Shown here in pieces: positions 1 to 11,831 of a stretch of 64,000 bases of DNA. The notes beneath the pieces were generated by a model that was not told the DNA's origin, made no database searches, and saw only the letters and a program-made list of their open reading frames with translations. Where the stretch lies: contig JARZZO010000002.1 in assembly GCA_030544215.1 (NCBI GenBank), forward strand, positions 61,712,150 to 61,776,149. Reading direction: 5' to 3'. This DNA is from Zantedeschia hybrid cultivar (taxonomy: Eukaryota; Streptophyta; Magnoliopsida; Alismatales; Araceae). A program made the translations under genes and the position numbers. How positions within the stretch are numbered: position 1 is the stretch's first letter; each line of letters starts with the position of its first letter.

Positions 1-459
1 CCAGTAGTGATCGTGGATGCCCTGAGGGAAGCTTGATCAAGGGCCATTCCACGCGCATAATTAGGAGCCATGTCGAACTGAACTGAGGTAAGAGAATATG
101 CGAAAAGGAAGATGGGCGAATGACTAATGACTAGTCCTTCTTCTACCCCCCTATTTATAAGGCTCGAATAAACACTCTACGCCAGTAATTCCCCGGCTAT
201 AAATGCGGGGTTCTTTACCAATATTGCAGCAGTAATTGCAGGGCGATTTGAACCACTGTTGACCAGTAAGAAAAGAAAATGGTAAAAGTAGTCCAAATGG
301 TGAAATACAAAGACGAGCGGCAAAGTACAAAAACGGGCTTTGTATATATTGACCGGTTGACCGGGCAAACTCCATAGAGAATTACAAAAGGGGGCTCTAG
401 CGAGTCCGAAAAAAAACAAAATGAAGGGTACAATGGTTACGGGGCTGCGTCACCCTTTT
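1..459. other. No gene seen; short TATA-like site
   Basis: This stretch lies beyond the 3' end of the minus-strand antisense gene and should be the region between that gene and the integrase end of the remnant. A TATA-like TATTTATAAG sits at about 152-161 and reads as TATA-like on both strands. No coding similarity was recognised. Confidence 0.4.
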
Positions 460-2227
460 TCACCTCACTCTCGGAGGATTCGATCGATTGGCCACCCAGA
501 GCCTCCTCCATGTCGCCAACCCCCTTCTCATATCCCTCTTGGTAGAAAGATGTGTACTTCCGGAACAGACGTGCCGAGTATAACTGTTCAGCTCTTGCTG
601 GAACTCTCCGGAGGCCTTATACGCAGCTACCCCGGCGGCATAGCCTTCCTTACGGGCGGCAGCCACTCGACCCTCGGTTTCTTGGCGTAGGCCCTCCATC
701 TATCGACAGGTGGCGGCCACCCGACCCTCGGCTTCCTGGCGCAGGGCCTCCATCTCTCGGCGAACGGCGGCCAGTCGGTCGTCGGCTTCCCAGCGCATGG
801 TGGTCAGTTCTCGACGAAGGTTCGTTAGATCCTCCCCCATCTGTACTGTCGAGGACTCAACCTCCAACAGTCGACCGCGGAGGCGGGCGATTTCCTTTGA
901 TGAACTCGAAAGCCCCTGCTGCAAAGCCTACGACAGCAGGTCTCGTCTCTCTAGAGATTGCGTAGGGCCGCTCAATGGAAATTGGCCCGAGCCAAGGATG
1001 TGGAGGTTTTGGTGGGCTGTACATCATCGGGAACACCCACCGCTAGCAGGGCACCAAGGGCTGGCCCAGGGTGAACTTCTGGCCCTATCACAGTGGCCGA
1101 CCCTTCCGTGGGACTAGAGGTTGGGACGTCTCCCGCAGGCATCTCTCCTCGACCGGCGAAACCATCCGAGGATAACCTCGGCTTCTTTGGCGGGGGAGAG
1201 CGTGCCGACAAGACACATGAATGTTGAAGCCACTCCAGACAGAATTGGACTGCCTCGACCTCAGCCTCGACCACCAGGGAGAGCAGAACTCCTTCGCTCA
1301 CTGTAGCCGGGGGAGGCACCGAAGAGCTGATGGCTTCTCCGATTTTCTCCCCAGGCCTGGACTCTGTCACCATACGGGGGCTTGCCGGGCCGCTCGATTC
1401 CCGAGTAGCTACTGCTGGCTCGGGGGCCTCGACCTCCTTTGCTCCCAACTCGTCACTAGCCGATGCCGACTCCTCGGATGCCAGGACCAGAGGCTCGGTC
1501 GTTGCATCTACTAGTTCCTTGCCGACATCTGTCGGCTCCTTGAGCTCTATAACCGGAAGCTCGATCACTCCGGCCCCACACTCCTTGCCGACCGCTGCTC
1601 CTAGGAACATGATGACCCACGTTAAAAGAAGCCGAGAAGCTTGCCCGGTGACCAGACGAATTAGAGAGGGGGGACAACAATGTACCCACAGCGCAATCAC
1701 CCCCACGGAGCCTTTTAAGTGGCGGGGGCTCGGAGAACCCGCCCCCTCCATCGGTGGAGAGCGTACGACCACCTCCGGCGGGGAGACCAATGCTTTCGCC
1801 GTCGTTTCGAACTCGCGGGTGCCTTACTCGAAGCCCTCTTCATCTTTTCCTCGGTGCCTTCATCACTTTCTTCGGCACTTCCCCCGCTTTCTTCGACGCT
1901 TTCCTCCTCCTCCTCGGCGCTCTGCTCGCCGGCATCCTAGCTCTCCCCATCCCTGTTGGACGCCGAAGCCGACTCTCTAGACGCAGTTGAATCTGCCTCT
2001 TCTATGCCGCTCATCTCTAGATCCAAGAGAGTTTTTTTTCCCCCGAAACACCTGTGGCAATGGGAGGCGGGACTCGGGCGACCCCTCTACTGCCTGGGAT
2101 CCCGCCTAGTATGTCTCCAGTATAGTAGAGACGTCCTATTTCGTTTCCCGCCAACGCCAACGGGGCTCCCCTGGACCTACCTCCGGCCGTATTATCTTTT
2201 CGAAACCAGACCCACGGCATTTAAGGT
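460..2227 (-). pseudogene. Tat antisense gene, distal half (linker and coiled coil), broken
   Basis: This is the continuation of the antisense gene whose start lies at 11563, separated from it by copia A. Reading downward: an acidic, Glu/Ser-rich linker near 1980-1830; a Pro/Ala/Ser/Glu-rich linker (about 1790-972, with a basic KKPRL stretch); then a coiled coil from 924 to 460 rich in Arg, Glu and Ala (heptads such as MEALRQEAEGRVAA, repeated twice). An acceptor-like TTTGCAG lies just before the coiled coil, at the place where the intact copy has its second intron. A stop (TAG, 700-702) splits the coiled coil, and frameshifts break the linker. The product would be a retrotransposon accessory protein of unknown function. 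Membership is supported by the matching domain order at 17115-19670, not by a search. Confidence 0.6.
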
Positions 2228-2232
2228 ATAGT
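2228..2232. repeat. Probable left target-site duplication of copia A
   Basis: ATAGT directly precedes the left LTR. The right flank (10556-10560) reads ATAGG, so four of five bases match. The inner LTR end here has drifted from the CA consensus. Confidence 0.45.
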
Positions 2233-3771
2233 TAGGTTCTCGCATTTCTCCGGATCACGCACGTAGCGGAAATTAAAATAAAACCAGCAATCCATTTTCC
2301 CATTTTGATTAAACTAAAATGATTATCAGATAATCGGATTCTTACCGCGTGTGGATTCGAATCCACAACCGTTCGGTTCTGTCGGTGTGACATCGTAAGA
2401 CGCACAAGCATTCGGCCTTTAGTGGAGTCTACGCAATCCTCCTTACGGTGGATATCCTCACGTTTCCTCGTTCATCGCAGCCCAGGAAGCCTCCACCGTT
2501 CGCCACAATGATCGCCGCAACGCGCAGACGATTTCCCATCGGACGGGAGTCGGAGAGCGGAGGAGCAGACCCGGAGATCAGAACCGGCCTAGGGCACCAG
2601 AGAGAGAGGAAAAGAGGAGGGTTGAGTAGCAGCTTGGCCTGCTCAGTCCGTTCGCTACATTTTATACTAATTGTTGGTTTTTCATAAAAACCCCCAGTTA
2701 ATATAAAACCCACTTATTTATCCATCACCTTGAGAATCATTTGCGTGTGACCCTCTAGCCCAATAACCAATTCGGTTAATGGCCCAATAAGCCCATTGAC
2801 TCCTTACTAGCCTGATTAATCAATTAATAACTCATATTAATTAATTAATAATCGAATTAATGTCGCACATCGAATTCGATCAGGCCTCCGATCACGTTGG
2901 GTGCCAAGCAACACCGCGTAAACCCGGAAGGTATTAGGGTTAAGTAACCCACTCTTGGAATCTTTCTACCGATAGTTACCGCGTGGATATAATCCTTCAT
3001 TCGTACAATGTTCTCGAGTCAACTCAAGGTATGGTGTACTGTCAAATCCTAACCGGTCTACTCACTTGGATTGGATGCTACCGCATAATATCGAAAAACT
3101 CCTTTCCCGATATTATCGTCTGCCCTGGCCAGGGACTTCCGCGCATCCTTCCTAGAGTATTCTCTCTCTAAGTACCGAGAGCGAATGAATCCTTATTGAC
3201 ACTCAATTCTCTTCGACGATATTCTGCTGTACCCGATCCTTGGCTATTTAGAATCCCGTGGTTAGAGATTCATAAACCAAAGTCAAAGCACATAAGTCCA
3301 CCGACAAGGTATCCTTGGTATCTCAGGTCCGAGGACCATCCATGCAACTGTGACAATAGAATCTAGCTGGTTGACAGTGAGGTACAATACCATCCAGTGA
3401 TTCAGTCGGATCAGTTCAGTGAACTCATTCTCTAATGAGCACCTATAGATTCGCCTTAGTGTCTCCACACAAGTGACTATGAGATCAATTACCTTCATCT
3501 TATAAACGGGAGTAATCTTTACCAGTCGAACTAGATATCCAATCTCCTTCTCGGATATTCTCCTACTATGAACTATTAAGAATATGTGTATTTAAGTGGT
3601 CAGTCTCATTAGTATCATCTCATCATAATATGATCACTATCGCACATATTTACGAACTTCATTATGAGACGATAATAATATGAATTATACATAATGAATA
3701 TAATGCTATTTTGTTAATAAATGAACGAGATTACAAAGTCATATTGGCTTGTAGGCCACTTAAAACTAACA
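2233..3771 (-). repeat. 3' LTR of copia A
   Basis: 1539 bp. On the minus strand it starts TGTTAGTTTTAAG at 3771, directly after a polypurine tract. It shares long stretches with 9120-10555. Near 2350 it holds an 18-bp perfect palindrome, TGTGGATTCGAATCCACA, seen in variant form in the LTRs of copia B and D. Confidence 0.85.
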
Positions 3772-3782
3772 ATCTCACACTT
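3772..3782 (-). other. Polypurine tract of copia A
   Basis: The minus strand reads AAGTGTGAGAT immediately before the 3' LTR. This is the usual plant copia tract (AAGTGGGAGAT) with one change and marks the plus-strand primer site. Confidence 0.8.
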
Positions 3783-3785
3783 GGA

Positions 3786-5303
3786 CTAAAGCCAATCACC
3801 TTTATATACTAAGCCTATAGACTTTAGGTGACGCTCAAACACATTTTGAGCCAACGGCTTTGTCAGTAGATCTGCTACATTGTCGACAGATGGAACTCTT
3901 TCTACCACTACATCTCCTCTGGATATGATCTCTCTGATAAAATGAAAGCGCCTCAGAATATACTTCGATTCTAATGAGACCGTGGCTCTTTCGCTTGCAC
4001 AATGGCTCCATTGTTGTCGCACAACAGCGGAATAGGTTCAAAGATGTTGGGAACTACGCCGAGGTCGGTGATGAATTTCTTCAACCACACTGCTTCCTTG
4101 GCGGCTTCAGATGCAGCAATGTACTCAGCTTCAGTCGTCGAATCTGTAGTGGTTGCTTGCTTGGAACTCTTCCAGCACACTGCGCCTCCGTTTAAATAAA
4201 AACACAAATTCAGATGTACACTTGCTATCATCTAGATCTGATTGGAAACTCGAGTCAGTAAAGCCTTGCAGTTTCAAGTCACCTCCTCTATAGACAAGAA
4301 ACATATCCTTAGTTCTTCTTAAGTACTTAAGGATACATTTTACTGCCTTCCAGTGCTCTTCGCCTGGATTAGCCTAAAATATACTCATAACACTTAGAGC
4401 ATATGCAACATCAGGCTGTGTATATAGCATGGCATACATGATAGATCCTATGGCAGAGGCATACGGTACTCTATCCATAAATGCCCTCTTAATAGGAGTC
4501 TTACGAGACTGCTCCTTTGAGAGATTAATTCCACATCTCATCGGTATGAGACCTCTTTTGGAATTTTTCATGCCAAATCTTTTGACAATGGTATCTATGT
4601 ACAAAGATTGGGTCATTCCAAGCATCCTCTTTAATCTATCTCTATAGATCCGTATTCCTAATACGTAGGATACTTCTCCCAAATCCTTCATAGAGAAGTT
4701 TTTTGACAACCAGATCTTTATTGATGACATCATAGCTACATCATTCCCAATGAGTAGTATGTCATCTATGTAAAGAACTAGGAAGGTGACTGCACTCCCA
4801 CTGGTCTTCTTGTACACATAAGGCTCATCTTCATTCTTAGTGAAGTCATAAGACTTGACAACTTCGTCAAATCTTATGTTCAAGCTCCGGGAAGCTTACT
4901 TCAGTCCATAAATGGACTTCTGAAGCTTGCATACTCTATCTGGAGATTCCTTGGATTTGAAACCTTCTGGTTGTATCATATACACCTCTTCCTCAATGTT
5001 ACTGTTGAGGAAGACAATCTTCACATCCATCTGCCAAATTTCGTAATCAAAATGTGCAGCTATGGCGAGTAGAATTCTGATCGACTTTATCATGGAAACT
5101 AGTGAGAAAGTCTCGTCGTAATCAATTCCTTGTCTTTGACGATATCCCTTTGCCACCAACCTTGCTTTATAAGTGTCGATCCGTCCATTAGCACCTATCT
5201 TTCTCTTAAAGATCCACTTGCATCCAATGGGTACAATACCCTCGGACAAGTCTTCCAAGTTCCAAACTTGGTGGGTGCACTTGGATTGGATTTCTGAGTT
5301 CAT
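3786..5303 (-). pseudogene. copia A reverse transcriptase and RNase H
   Basis: This is the C-terminal part of the copia polyprotein, which makes the cDNA copy. From 5303 the RT start is readable (CKWIFKRKIGANGRIDTYKA, then IWQMDVKIVFLN with the first catalytic Asp). From 4883 the palm continues with the catalytic YIDDILLIGND. RNase H follows from about 4231 (TDSTTEAEYIAASEA, then LLCDNNGAI) and ends at 3786 with DNVADLLTKPLAQ. The frame is broken between 4896 and 4883, near 4370 and near 4020, so no full protein can be made. Catalytic residues survive although the gene is dead. The family call is firm from the motifs. Confidence 0.92.
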
Positions 5304-5953
5304 GGCTTCTCGCCATTCCCGACTTTTGGGCCTTCTATGGCCTCCTGGTAGGTTTTAGGATCATAATCCTCATTATATTCAACCTTAGACTCACCTTTTG
5401 CAATATGTCCCACATATCGTTCAGGTAGTCTAGGTCATCTACCAGATCTACGAGGTTCATCTGTGTGTACCTGAACAGATTTAGGAACTGATATCTCATC
5501 TGATGATAATGTTATTGTTTAGGGATCTGGAACCTCTTCCACTACTATTTTACTCTCACTGTTCTCCTGGAGAAGGTATTCCTCTTCCAAGAAGATAGCT
5601 TTCCTAACGACAAACACTTTTTTTTCACCAGGATGGTAAAAGTAGTATCCAAAGATTTCCTTTGGATATCCCATAAACCTACATTTATCAGTTCGTGATT
5701 CTAGTTTGTCTGGATCATGTCTCTTTACATGAGCAGGACAACCCCATACTTTAACTTGTTTAAATTATGGTTTTATGTCTTTCCATATCTCATATGAAGT
5801 AGAGGTCACAGACTTACTGGGTACTCTGTTCAATAGGTATGTTGTTGACTCTATAGCATACCCCGAGAGGGACACTGGTAAACCTTAAAAGCTCATCATG
5901 GAGTGCATCATGTCCAACAAGGCGCGATTCCTCCTTTCTGATACACCATTCAT

Positions 5954-6860
5954 CTATGGTGTATATGGAGGGGTCAGTTGAGAAAGGATACCATTATCCT
6001 TTAAGAATTGTGTGAAATTAGTACTCAAGTATTCTCCTCCCCGATCTGATTGAAGAGTTTTAATACTCTTTCCTAACTGCTTCTCTATCTCATTCTTGAA
6101 CTCCTTGAACTTCTCAAATGCTTCTGACTTGTACTTCATTAAGTACACATAGCCGAATCTTGAGAAGTCGTCGGTGAACGTGATGAAGTACGAGAAGCCA
6201 CCTTTGACTTGGGTGGACATAGGACTACATACATCTAAATGTATTAATCCCATAATGTCCTTGGCACGTTCTCCATGTCCAGTAAATGGAGATTTTACCA
6301 TCTTTCCCATAAGGCAGGACTGACATGTGGCAAACGATTCATAATTGAATGCATTCAAATATCCATGTTTGTGTAACTTTTGCAACTTGTTTTTACCAAT
6401 ATGCCCAAGTCTACAATGCCACATGTAGGCTTGGCTCACATAATTCTTACTCTTCTTAAGAGCATTATCAATGTGAAGATTGTAATAAGAAACATATAAA
6501 AGATATAAACCATTGACTAAAAATGTCGAAGCTATTGATTTATTACCATAATAAATCGAACAACTTCTATTCTCAATGGATAACCTATATCTTATCTGGT
6601 ACAAACAAGAGACTGGTATTATATTCTTTATTATGCTAGGAACACAATAACAATCTTCCAATGATAAGGCATCTCTCGATGGAAGCCTGAGGTTTGTTGT
6701 CCCAACAGGAACCGCCACAACTTTTGCGCCATTTCCTAGCCTCAGTTCCACATCGCCTTTTCTCAGCTTGCGCTTACTTGTCAGCATCTACACATCATGG
6801 CAGATATGAGAAGCACATCCGGTATCTAATATCTAAGATGTGGAATCTCTAACTGACAAG
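5954..6860 (-). pseudogene. copia A protease and integrase
   Basis: Reading downward from about 6830, a retroviral-type protease begins with ILDTGCASHICHD (catalytic DTG) and is followed by a stop. The open frame from 6787 to 5954 holds the GAG-pre-integrase zinc finger (WHCRLGHIG, then CQSCLMGKM). The integrase core follows (HLDVCSP with the first catalytic Asp, FTDDFSRFGYVYLM, LQSDRGGEYLS with the second). The frame closes at TPPYTP, shortly before the third acidic residue would be expected. Between 5954 and 5303 the C-terminal part of integrase is only patchily readable. Order and motifs are those of Ty1/copia. Confidence 0.9.
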
Positions 6861-6899
6861 TTAATATCTATCATATAGATATCTGAAGCTTCCGATAGC

Positions 6900-7207
6900 T
6901 TCATTTTTTCGTAAGCTTTATCATTGAGGAACTCCTTGTAGTTCGTCTTCCAGTGACCATTCTACTTACAGTAGAAGCAGTCACCCTTTACTACTCCTTC
7001 GCCTTTATCCTTCGATCTTTTATCATATGCGATCATCTCTACCTCAGGAGCATCCAATGCTGGTTCAGCATAAGGATCAACTCCAAAGATGTAGGCAATG
7101 TACTCGGATCTGAAAACATTCTTAAGGTTTCTAAGCCAATCTGCGTAGTTCAGGCTAGTCAAAAGTTTGGCATCAAGTATGCCACAGAGTGGGTTATTCG
7201 ACAACAT
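6900..7207 (-). pseudogene. copia A gag (capsid start and zinc knuckle)
   Basis: The start at 7207 gives MLSNNPLCGILDAKLLTSLN followed by YADWLRNLKNVF, the usual N-terminus of plant copia Gag (an ILD...LNYxDW...LK pattern). Most of the capsid is missing, because the same short frame already reaches a zinc-knuckle start (CFYCK) at about 6965. The knuckle then hits TAG and its last Cys is replaced by Tyr. Gag would form the particle and bind RNA. The ATG at 7207 fixes the leader boundary: the hairpin array at 7316-7707 lies just upstream and so is untranslated. Confidence 0.75.
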
Positions 7208-7315
7208 ATTTTCCTACAAGAGATAAATAATCTATTTAGCAAATATTCAATTATTAAATTTAAAACAAGATATAGTCTTTTAATCAAGTTTTAACTCCCA
7301 CTAATTTTCGACGGA

Positions 7316-7707
7316 CTGTATAACTCTCAACTATATAAAACGGGAAACGCCGACAGTCTCCTAGTGGGGATCAGAATCTCAATGACTTGAAGTACAGCCT
7401 TGTGGATAGCACAACAAACTGTAATAAAATTAAAAAGCACCCATCTCATGGGATTTTCAACTCCTTGTAATATCCTATCATAGCTTCGGTCCCCAAATAT
7501 TTAATGGCCTTGTGGATAGCACAACAAGCCACTAATTCTGGTCTAAGCTAACCATTGTTACAAGACAAGTATAGATTTGCATGCAGCCCTTGTGGATAGC
7601 ACAACAAAGCTACATGGTTCCTCTACCCCGATCAAATAGGCATCTAATGCCATAGCCACAGTCTCCCCTCACAATTAAACAGGTCTTATGGATAGCACAA
7701 CAAACCT
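7316..7707 (-). other. Array of four stem-loops with a shared loop in the copia A leader
   Basis: Plus-strand positions 7393-7423, 7505-7531, 7580-7616 and 7681-7707 each hold the near-identical core CTTGTGGATAGCACAACAA, flanked by inverted arms that differ at every position: TACAG/CTGTA, TGGC/GCCA, CATGCAGC/GCTACATG and AGGT/ACCT. Inside the core TTGTG and CACAA can pair too; the fourth copy has TTATG. On the element's sense RNA (minus strand) the mismatch in the third stem becomes a U-G pair. A fifth, weaker hairpin (7316-7338) lies next to gag. The same layout occurs in copia B and D. Confidence 0.75.
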
Positions 7708-7719
7708 ACCTAAAGTAAT

Positions 7720-8460
7720 TCGAATCTTATGACTATAACGATGGTGGACCATGCGATAATTTCTTAACTACTCATGTTACGGCTTAGAATTTAGACGAGG
7801 GTATTTAGATAACTTTTATCATGGTCTCTCCTAGGTGATAGTATATAAATATATCATATATATTTAATAAATACCATACCTGCTTTGATTCATAATAAAA
7901 AATTAAAACAATGTATCACATACATGTCAAATGTGGTCATGGATAGCACAGTGGGTTTGACTGGAGCCAACAGTCAAACGCACACAAAATATAACATAAC
8001 TATTACATTAGACCATCCTGCAAACGTAAAGGCAAATGATCTCCATCGTATCGCCTTATTGGTTGCAGCTGTGGATCGTCCTCGCTCCTTCCTCGGTTGC
8101 CTCGATCAGATTACAATTAAATTATAAATTTACATGTAAATAGAAGAAGGTCTTATGGCGAATATAAGAGAGAGGGAGGTAGAATTACATCGGAATATGA
8201 GAGAGGGAGAGATAGGCATACATCTATTTATTAACAATTTAATGAACATTCCAATCACACATCTACGATCCACATATATCATTCATCACATGAATAATAT
8301 AAAAAAATGCATATTCATGACCACGGTGTATTTTATTTCAATCCACACATGATAAGCGCATCACATGGCTAAAACAAACGAGTTTTCAAAATAAATAATT
8401 TTGGCTTTCAAAAAGCTGGGATCCAATCAAAATTGGTATTTGAATTTTGAAAAACTTATT
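7720..8460 (-). other. Conserved middle part of the copia A leader
   Basis: Non-coding. Short blocks here match the leaders of copia B (34.35-35.05 kb) and D (56.6-57.3 kb). Examples are the TCACCTAGG block near 7830 and the GA-rich GAGAGAGGGAG block near 8165-8215. No ORF of interest. It joins the four-hairpin array to the AT-rich hairpin array. Confidence 0.5.
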
Positions 8461-8469
8461 TAATAATTT

Positions 8470-9110
8470 AAGCATGCAATTAAATTAAATTTAAAAGCAT
8501 AAAACACACATCACATGTGCACACACTCTAAATTAATAATTCTAGATTATTCTATGCAAATCAAAACATTTCTAAAATCAAAACAATCTAACATTTAGAT
8601 TAAAACATATTAATAATCTAATAATTAAACTATTAATAATTAATAACTAATCTAACTCTTAGACTAGTCCATTAAAGTTAATTACTAATTTAACACTTAA
8701 ATTAATAATCACCTCTAATTAATTATTAACTACTAATCTAACTCTTAGATTAGTCAATTAATGTTAATTACTAATTTAACATTTAAACTAATAATTAACA
8801 CTAATTAATTAATAACTTGCAATCTAACTCTTAGATTATAAATTAATCATTAACTTAACACTTAAATTAACAATTAACTCTAATTAACTTAAAAGTGTTA
8901 ATCTAACTCTTAGATTAGATAATTAAAGTTAATCATTAATTTAACTCTTAAAGTAATAATTAACACTAAATTAATTAGTGATTACTAATTTAACACTTAA
9001 ATTAGTCATTTAAAATTAATTACTAATCTAAAACTTAAATTAATAACTAACTTTAATTACTTAATATTTAGATGAATTAATAATTAATAACCTAACATTT
9101 AAACTATTAA
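8470..9110 (-). repeat. AT-rich array of 3-nt-loop hairpins, copia A leader
   Basis: Alternating palindromes such as ACTAATCTAA/TTAGATTAGT around loop CTC (8732-8754, 10 perfect pairs), and TAATTTAA around CAC or CAT with near-complementary right arms, repeat across the region. C-G pairs in some copies are replaced by T-A pairs in others. The array ends abruptly at the truncated 5' LTR. It corresponds to the arrays in copia B and D. Confidence 0.6.
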
Positions 9111-9119
9111 TTATTAATC

Positions 9120-10555
9120 ATATTCTTACCACGTGCAGATTCGAATCCGCAACCGTTCGATTCCGTCGGTGTGACACCGCAAGCCACATAAGCACCCGGC
9201 CTCTAGTGGAGTCCACGTGATCCTCCTCGCGGTGGATATCCTCACGTTTCCTCGTTCTTCGCAGCTAACGAAGCCTCTGCCGTTCGCCGCAACACGCGGA
9301 CGATTTCCCATCGGACGAGAGTCGAAGAAGCGGCGGAGCAGACCCGGAGATCAAAACCGGCCTGGGGATCCAGGAGAGAGAGGAAGAGAGGAGGGGCGGC
9401 TAGGATTGAGCAGCAGCTTGGCCTACTCAGCCCGTTCGCTACATTTTATACTAATTGTTGGTTTTTCATAAAAACTCTCGGTTAATATAAAACCCACTTT
9501 TTTATCCATCATCATGAGAATCATTTGCGTGTGACCCTTTAGGCCCAATAACTAGTTTAGTTAATGGCCCAAAAAGCCGAGTGACTCCTCAATAGCCTGA
9601 TTAATCAATTAATAACTCATATTAATTAATTAATCAATTGAATTAATGTCGCACATCAAATTCGATCGGGCCTCTGATCACGTTGGGTGCCAAGCAACAC
9701 CGCGTGAACCTGGAAGGTATTGGGGTTAAATAACCCACTCTTTGAACCTTTCCGCCCATAGTTACCACGTGGATATAATCTTTCATTCGTACAATGCTCT
9801 CGAGTCAACTCAGGGTATGGTGTACTGTCAAATCCTAATCGGTCGACTCACTTGAATCAAATGCTACCGTATAATATCGAAAAACTCCTTTCCGAATATT
9901 ATCGTCCGCCCTGGCCAGGGACTTCCGCGCATCCTTCCTAGAGCATTCTCTCTCTAAGTACCGAGAGCGAATGATTCCTTATTGACACTCAATTTCCTTC
10001 GACGATATTCCGTTGTACCCGATCCTTGGCTATTCAAAATCCCGTGGTTAGAGATTCATAAACTAAGGTCAAAGCACAGAAGTCCACCGACAAGCTGTCC
10101 TTAGTGTCTCAGGTCCGAGGACCATCCACGCAACTGCGACAATATAATCTAGCTGGTTGACAGTGAGGTACAATACCATCCAGCGATTCAGTCGGATTAG
10201 TTCAGTGAACTCATTCTCTAATGAGCACCTACATATTCGCCTTAGTGTCTCCACACAAGTGACCATGAGATCAGTCACCCACATCTTATGAGTGGGAGTA
10301 ATCTGTACTAGTCTAACCGGATATCCGATGTCCTTCTCGGTTATCCTCCGACTAGAAACTATTAAGAATATGTGTATTTAAGTGATCAGTCTCACTAGTA
10401 TGATCTCATCATAATCTGATCACTATCTCACATATTTACGGACTTCATTATGGGACGATAATAATACGAATTATACAATGAATATAATGCCATTTTATTA
10501 ATAAATGAACAAGATTACAAAGTAATATTGGCTTGTAGGCCACCTAAGACTAAAA
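9120..10555 (-). repeat. 5' LTR of copia A, inner end missing
   Basis: Matches 2340-3771 throughout, including the GATTCGAATCCGC palindrome half near 9140. Homology stops at about 9120, where AT-rich leader begins, so about 90 bp of the LTR end plus the primer-binding site have been lost. Confidence 0.8.
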
Positions 10556-10560
10556 ATAGG
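10556..10560. repeat. Probable right target-site duplication of copia A
   Basis: ATAGG follows the right LTR; the left flank has ATAGT. The antisense gene of the Tat remnant resumes immediately outside. Confidence 0.45.
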
Positions 10561-11563
10561 GAGGGGTCGGACCTACTCGAGGTTGGTCGGTCACACCTCT
10601 GCTTAGTCCGCCTCTCTACGTCCAGGCAGATGAACTCCTGAGCCGCGACAGGCTCAGCTATGGTCACTCTGGCTGCCCCCCTAAGGTCTTGATGGGGTGC
10701 CGTAGCCGAAGCCTCCCACCTTACATGTTGGGGAGGGTGGGCGCCGATCTCTAAGACACGAATAAGGTTACCGATCAACTGCAGAAAGAAAGGACGGGAG
10801 GTGATGTTATAAGCTATAGCCGAAACAACTTACTGGGGACCGCCTGGCCGCTGAGGCCCGTGTTCTCTAGTCTGCCTTCTGTCACCACCTTGCCGATATT
10901 AGAGGGGCGTCCCTGTCGAAGGTCCTCCACTATGTCGATATCCGCTGGGAGCATCGGCGACAGTAGAAGATCAAGGGAGGGCCCGACGTTAGAGATCCCT
11001 AAAGTCAACAGGGAATGGCCAGCGCTCTCCCTCTCGGTTCGTCACCCAGAAATAACAATCTTTCCAGTGGGGCACCTTACTGAACTTGTTGAGGGAGAAT
11101 AGGGCTTTCTCCCAGGCCTCAAGCTGGACGAAGTCCCGGTTGCCGACCTTTGCTCTTCTCTTCCGCTGATAGGCAAGCTGTAGTATAGCCGGTGAAGGGT
11201 CGGCGCACCCGAACTCTTTCGTTCGAATGAAGGACGTCATTATAAGGCGCCAGGAGTTGGGCATAATATGTCCCGGCGCCAACTGTAAGTAATTAAGCAG
11301 CCGCTCTACGCACATGGCAACTGGTAGACAAAAACCGCATCGAACATGACTTCATAAGCCATGAACGACCTTGTCCTCCTACTGTAGATGTGCTCCCTAG
11401 GCAGAGGAACGCTGAGCCGATACTTCGTAGGGATCTGGGACTTCGTCCGGATTTCCTCTAGGCGGGCCTCAAAGCAAGTGGAAGGCTGCATTGCTTCTCG
11501 ATCCATTTGGCATAGGCCATATCTTTCGACGGTGGTGCTACGCGGTGACACATTAGGAAACAA
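10556..11563 (-). pseudogene. Tat antisense gene, proximal half (Transposase_28-like domain)
   Basis: This is the first half of the antisense gene, opened at ATG 11563 about 270 nt downstream of a TATA site. Its core, HIMPNSWRLIMTSFIRTKE ... KVPHWKDCYFWVTNREGER then WPFPVDF, aligns with LFPNSWHTVYGFLSVFARI ... SLPENEKGV-stop-PFPTEW in the intact Tat copy. That is the plant 'putative gypsy type transposon' (Transposase_28) family. Frameshifts occur near 11310 and near 11000. A typical intron spans 10833-10779 (donor CCCA/GTAAGTT, acceptor TTTCTGCAG), at the same place as intron 1 of the other copy. Copia A interrupts the next exon at 10556. Function unknown; family call moderately sure. Confidence 0.65.
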
Positions 11564-11831
11564 AGAGCTGATGGCGAAAAGGAGTGGTTTAAGGAAGAAA
11601 GAACACGCCTAGAAAGAAGCGTTCGCAAGAACTCTGGTGGAAACTATTGACCGCTCGAGGTCAAGGGACGGATTATATCTCCTTCTAGCACCTATTGGGA
11701 GCATCCGTTCGAAGGAAGCTTTCCGGCTCCCACAGTAGGTGAAGAGATGTTCACCTCGGGCGGGCGCGATCACCGAACCAGGCTCACTTGAGAGCGCAAC
11801 ACATGTCCTTTTTTATTCATGTCCTCCTACC

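Larger units (their letters stand above)
2233..10555 (-). mobile_element. Ty1/copia retrotransposon 'copia A' inserted in the Tat antisense gene
   Basis: Two related LTRs (2233-3771 and about 9120-10555) flank a minus-strand gag-pol whose order, protease and integrase before reverse transcriptase and RNase H, defines Ty1/copia. A polypurine tract abuts the left (3') LTR, which starts TGTTAG on the minus strand. The LTRs differ by roughly one base in ten by eye, and the pol frame is full of stops and shifts, so the copy is old and dead. The inner end of the 5' LTR (about 90 bp) and the tRNA primer site appear deleted. The long leader (7208-9120) holds two kinds of hairpin array, annotated separately. 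Confidence 0.9.

Noticed and set aside
2340..2370. tRNA gene suggested by TTCGAATCC
   Set aside because: The T-arm-like word is part of a palindrome in the LTR; no acceptor stem, anticodon arm or internal A box was found around it.
7316..9110. Group II intron or other ribozyme in the copia leader
   Set aside because: No domain V-like hairpin, no consensus GUGYG start and no conserved catalytic core were seen. The repeated hairpins share one loop, unlike known ribozymes.
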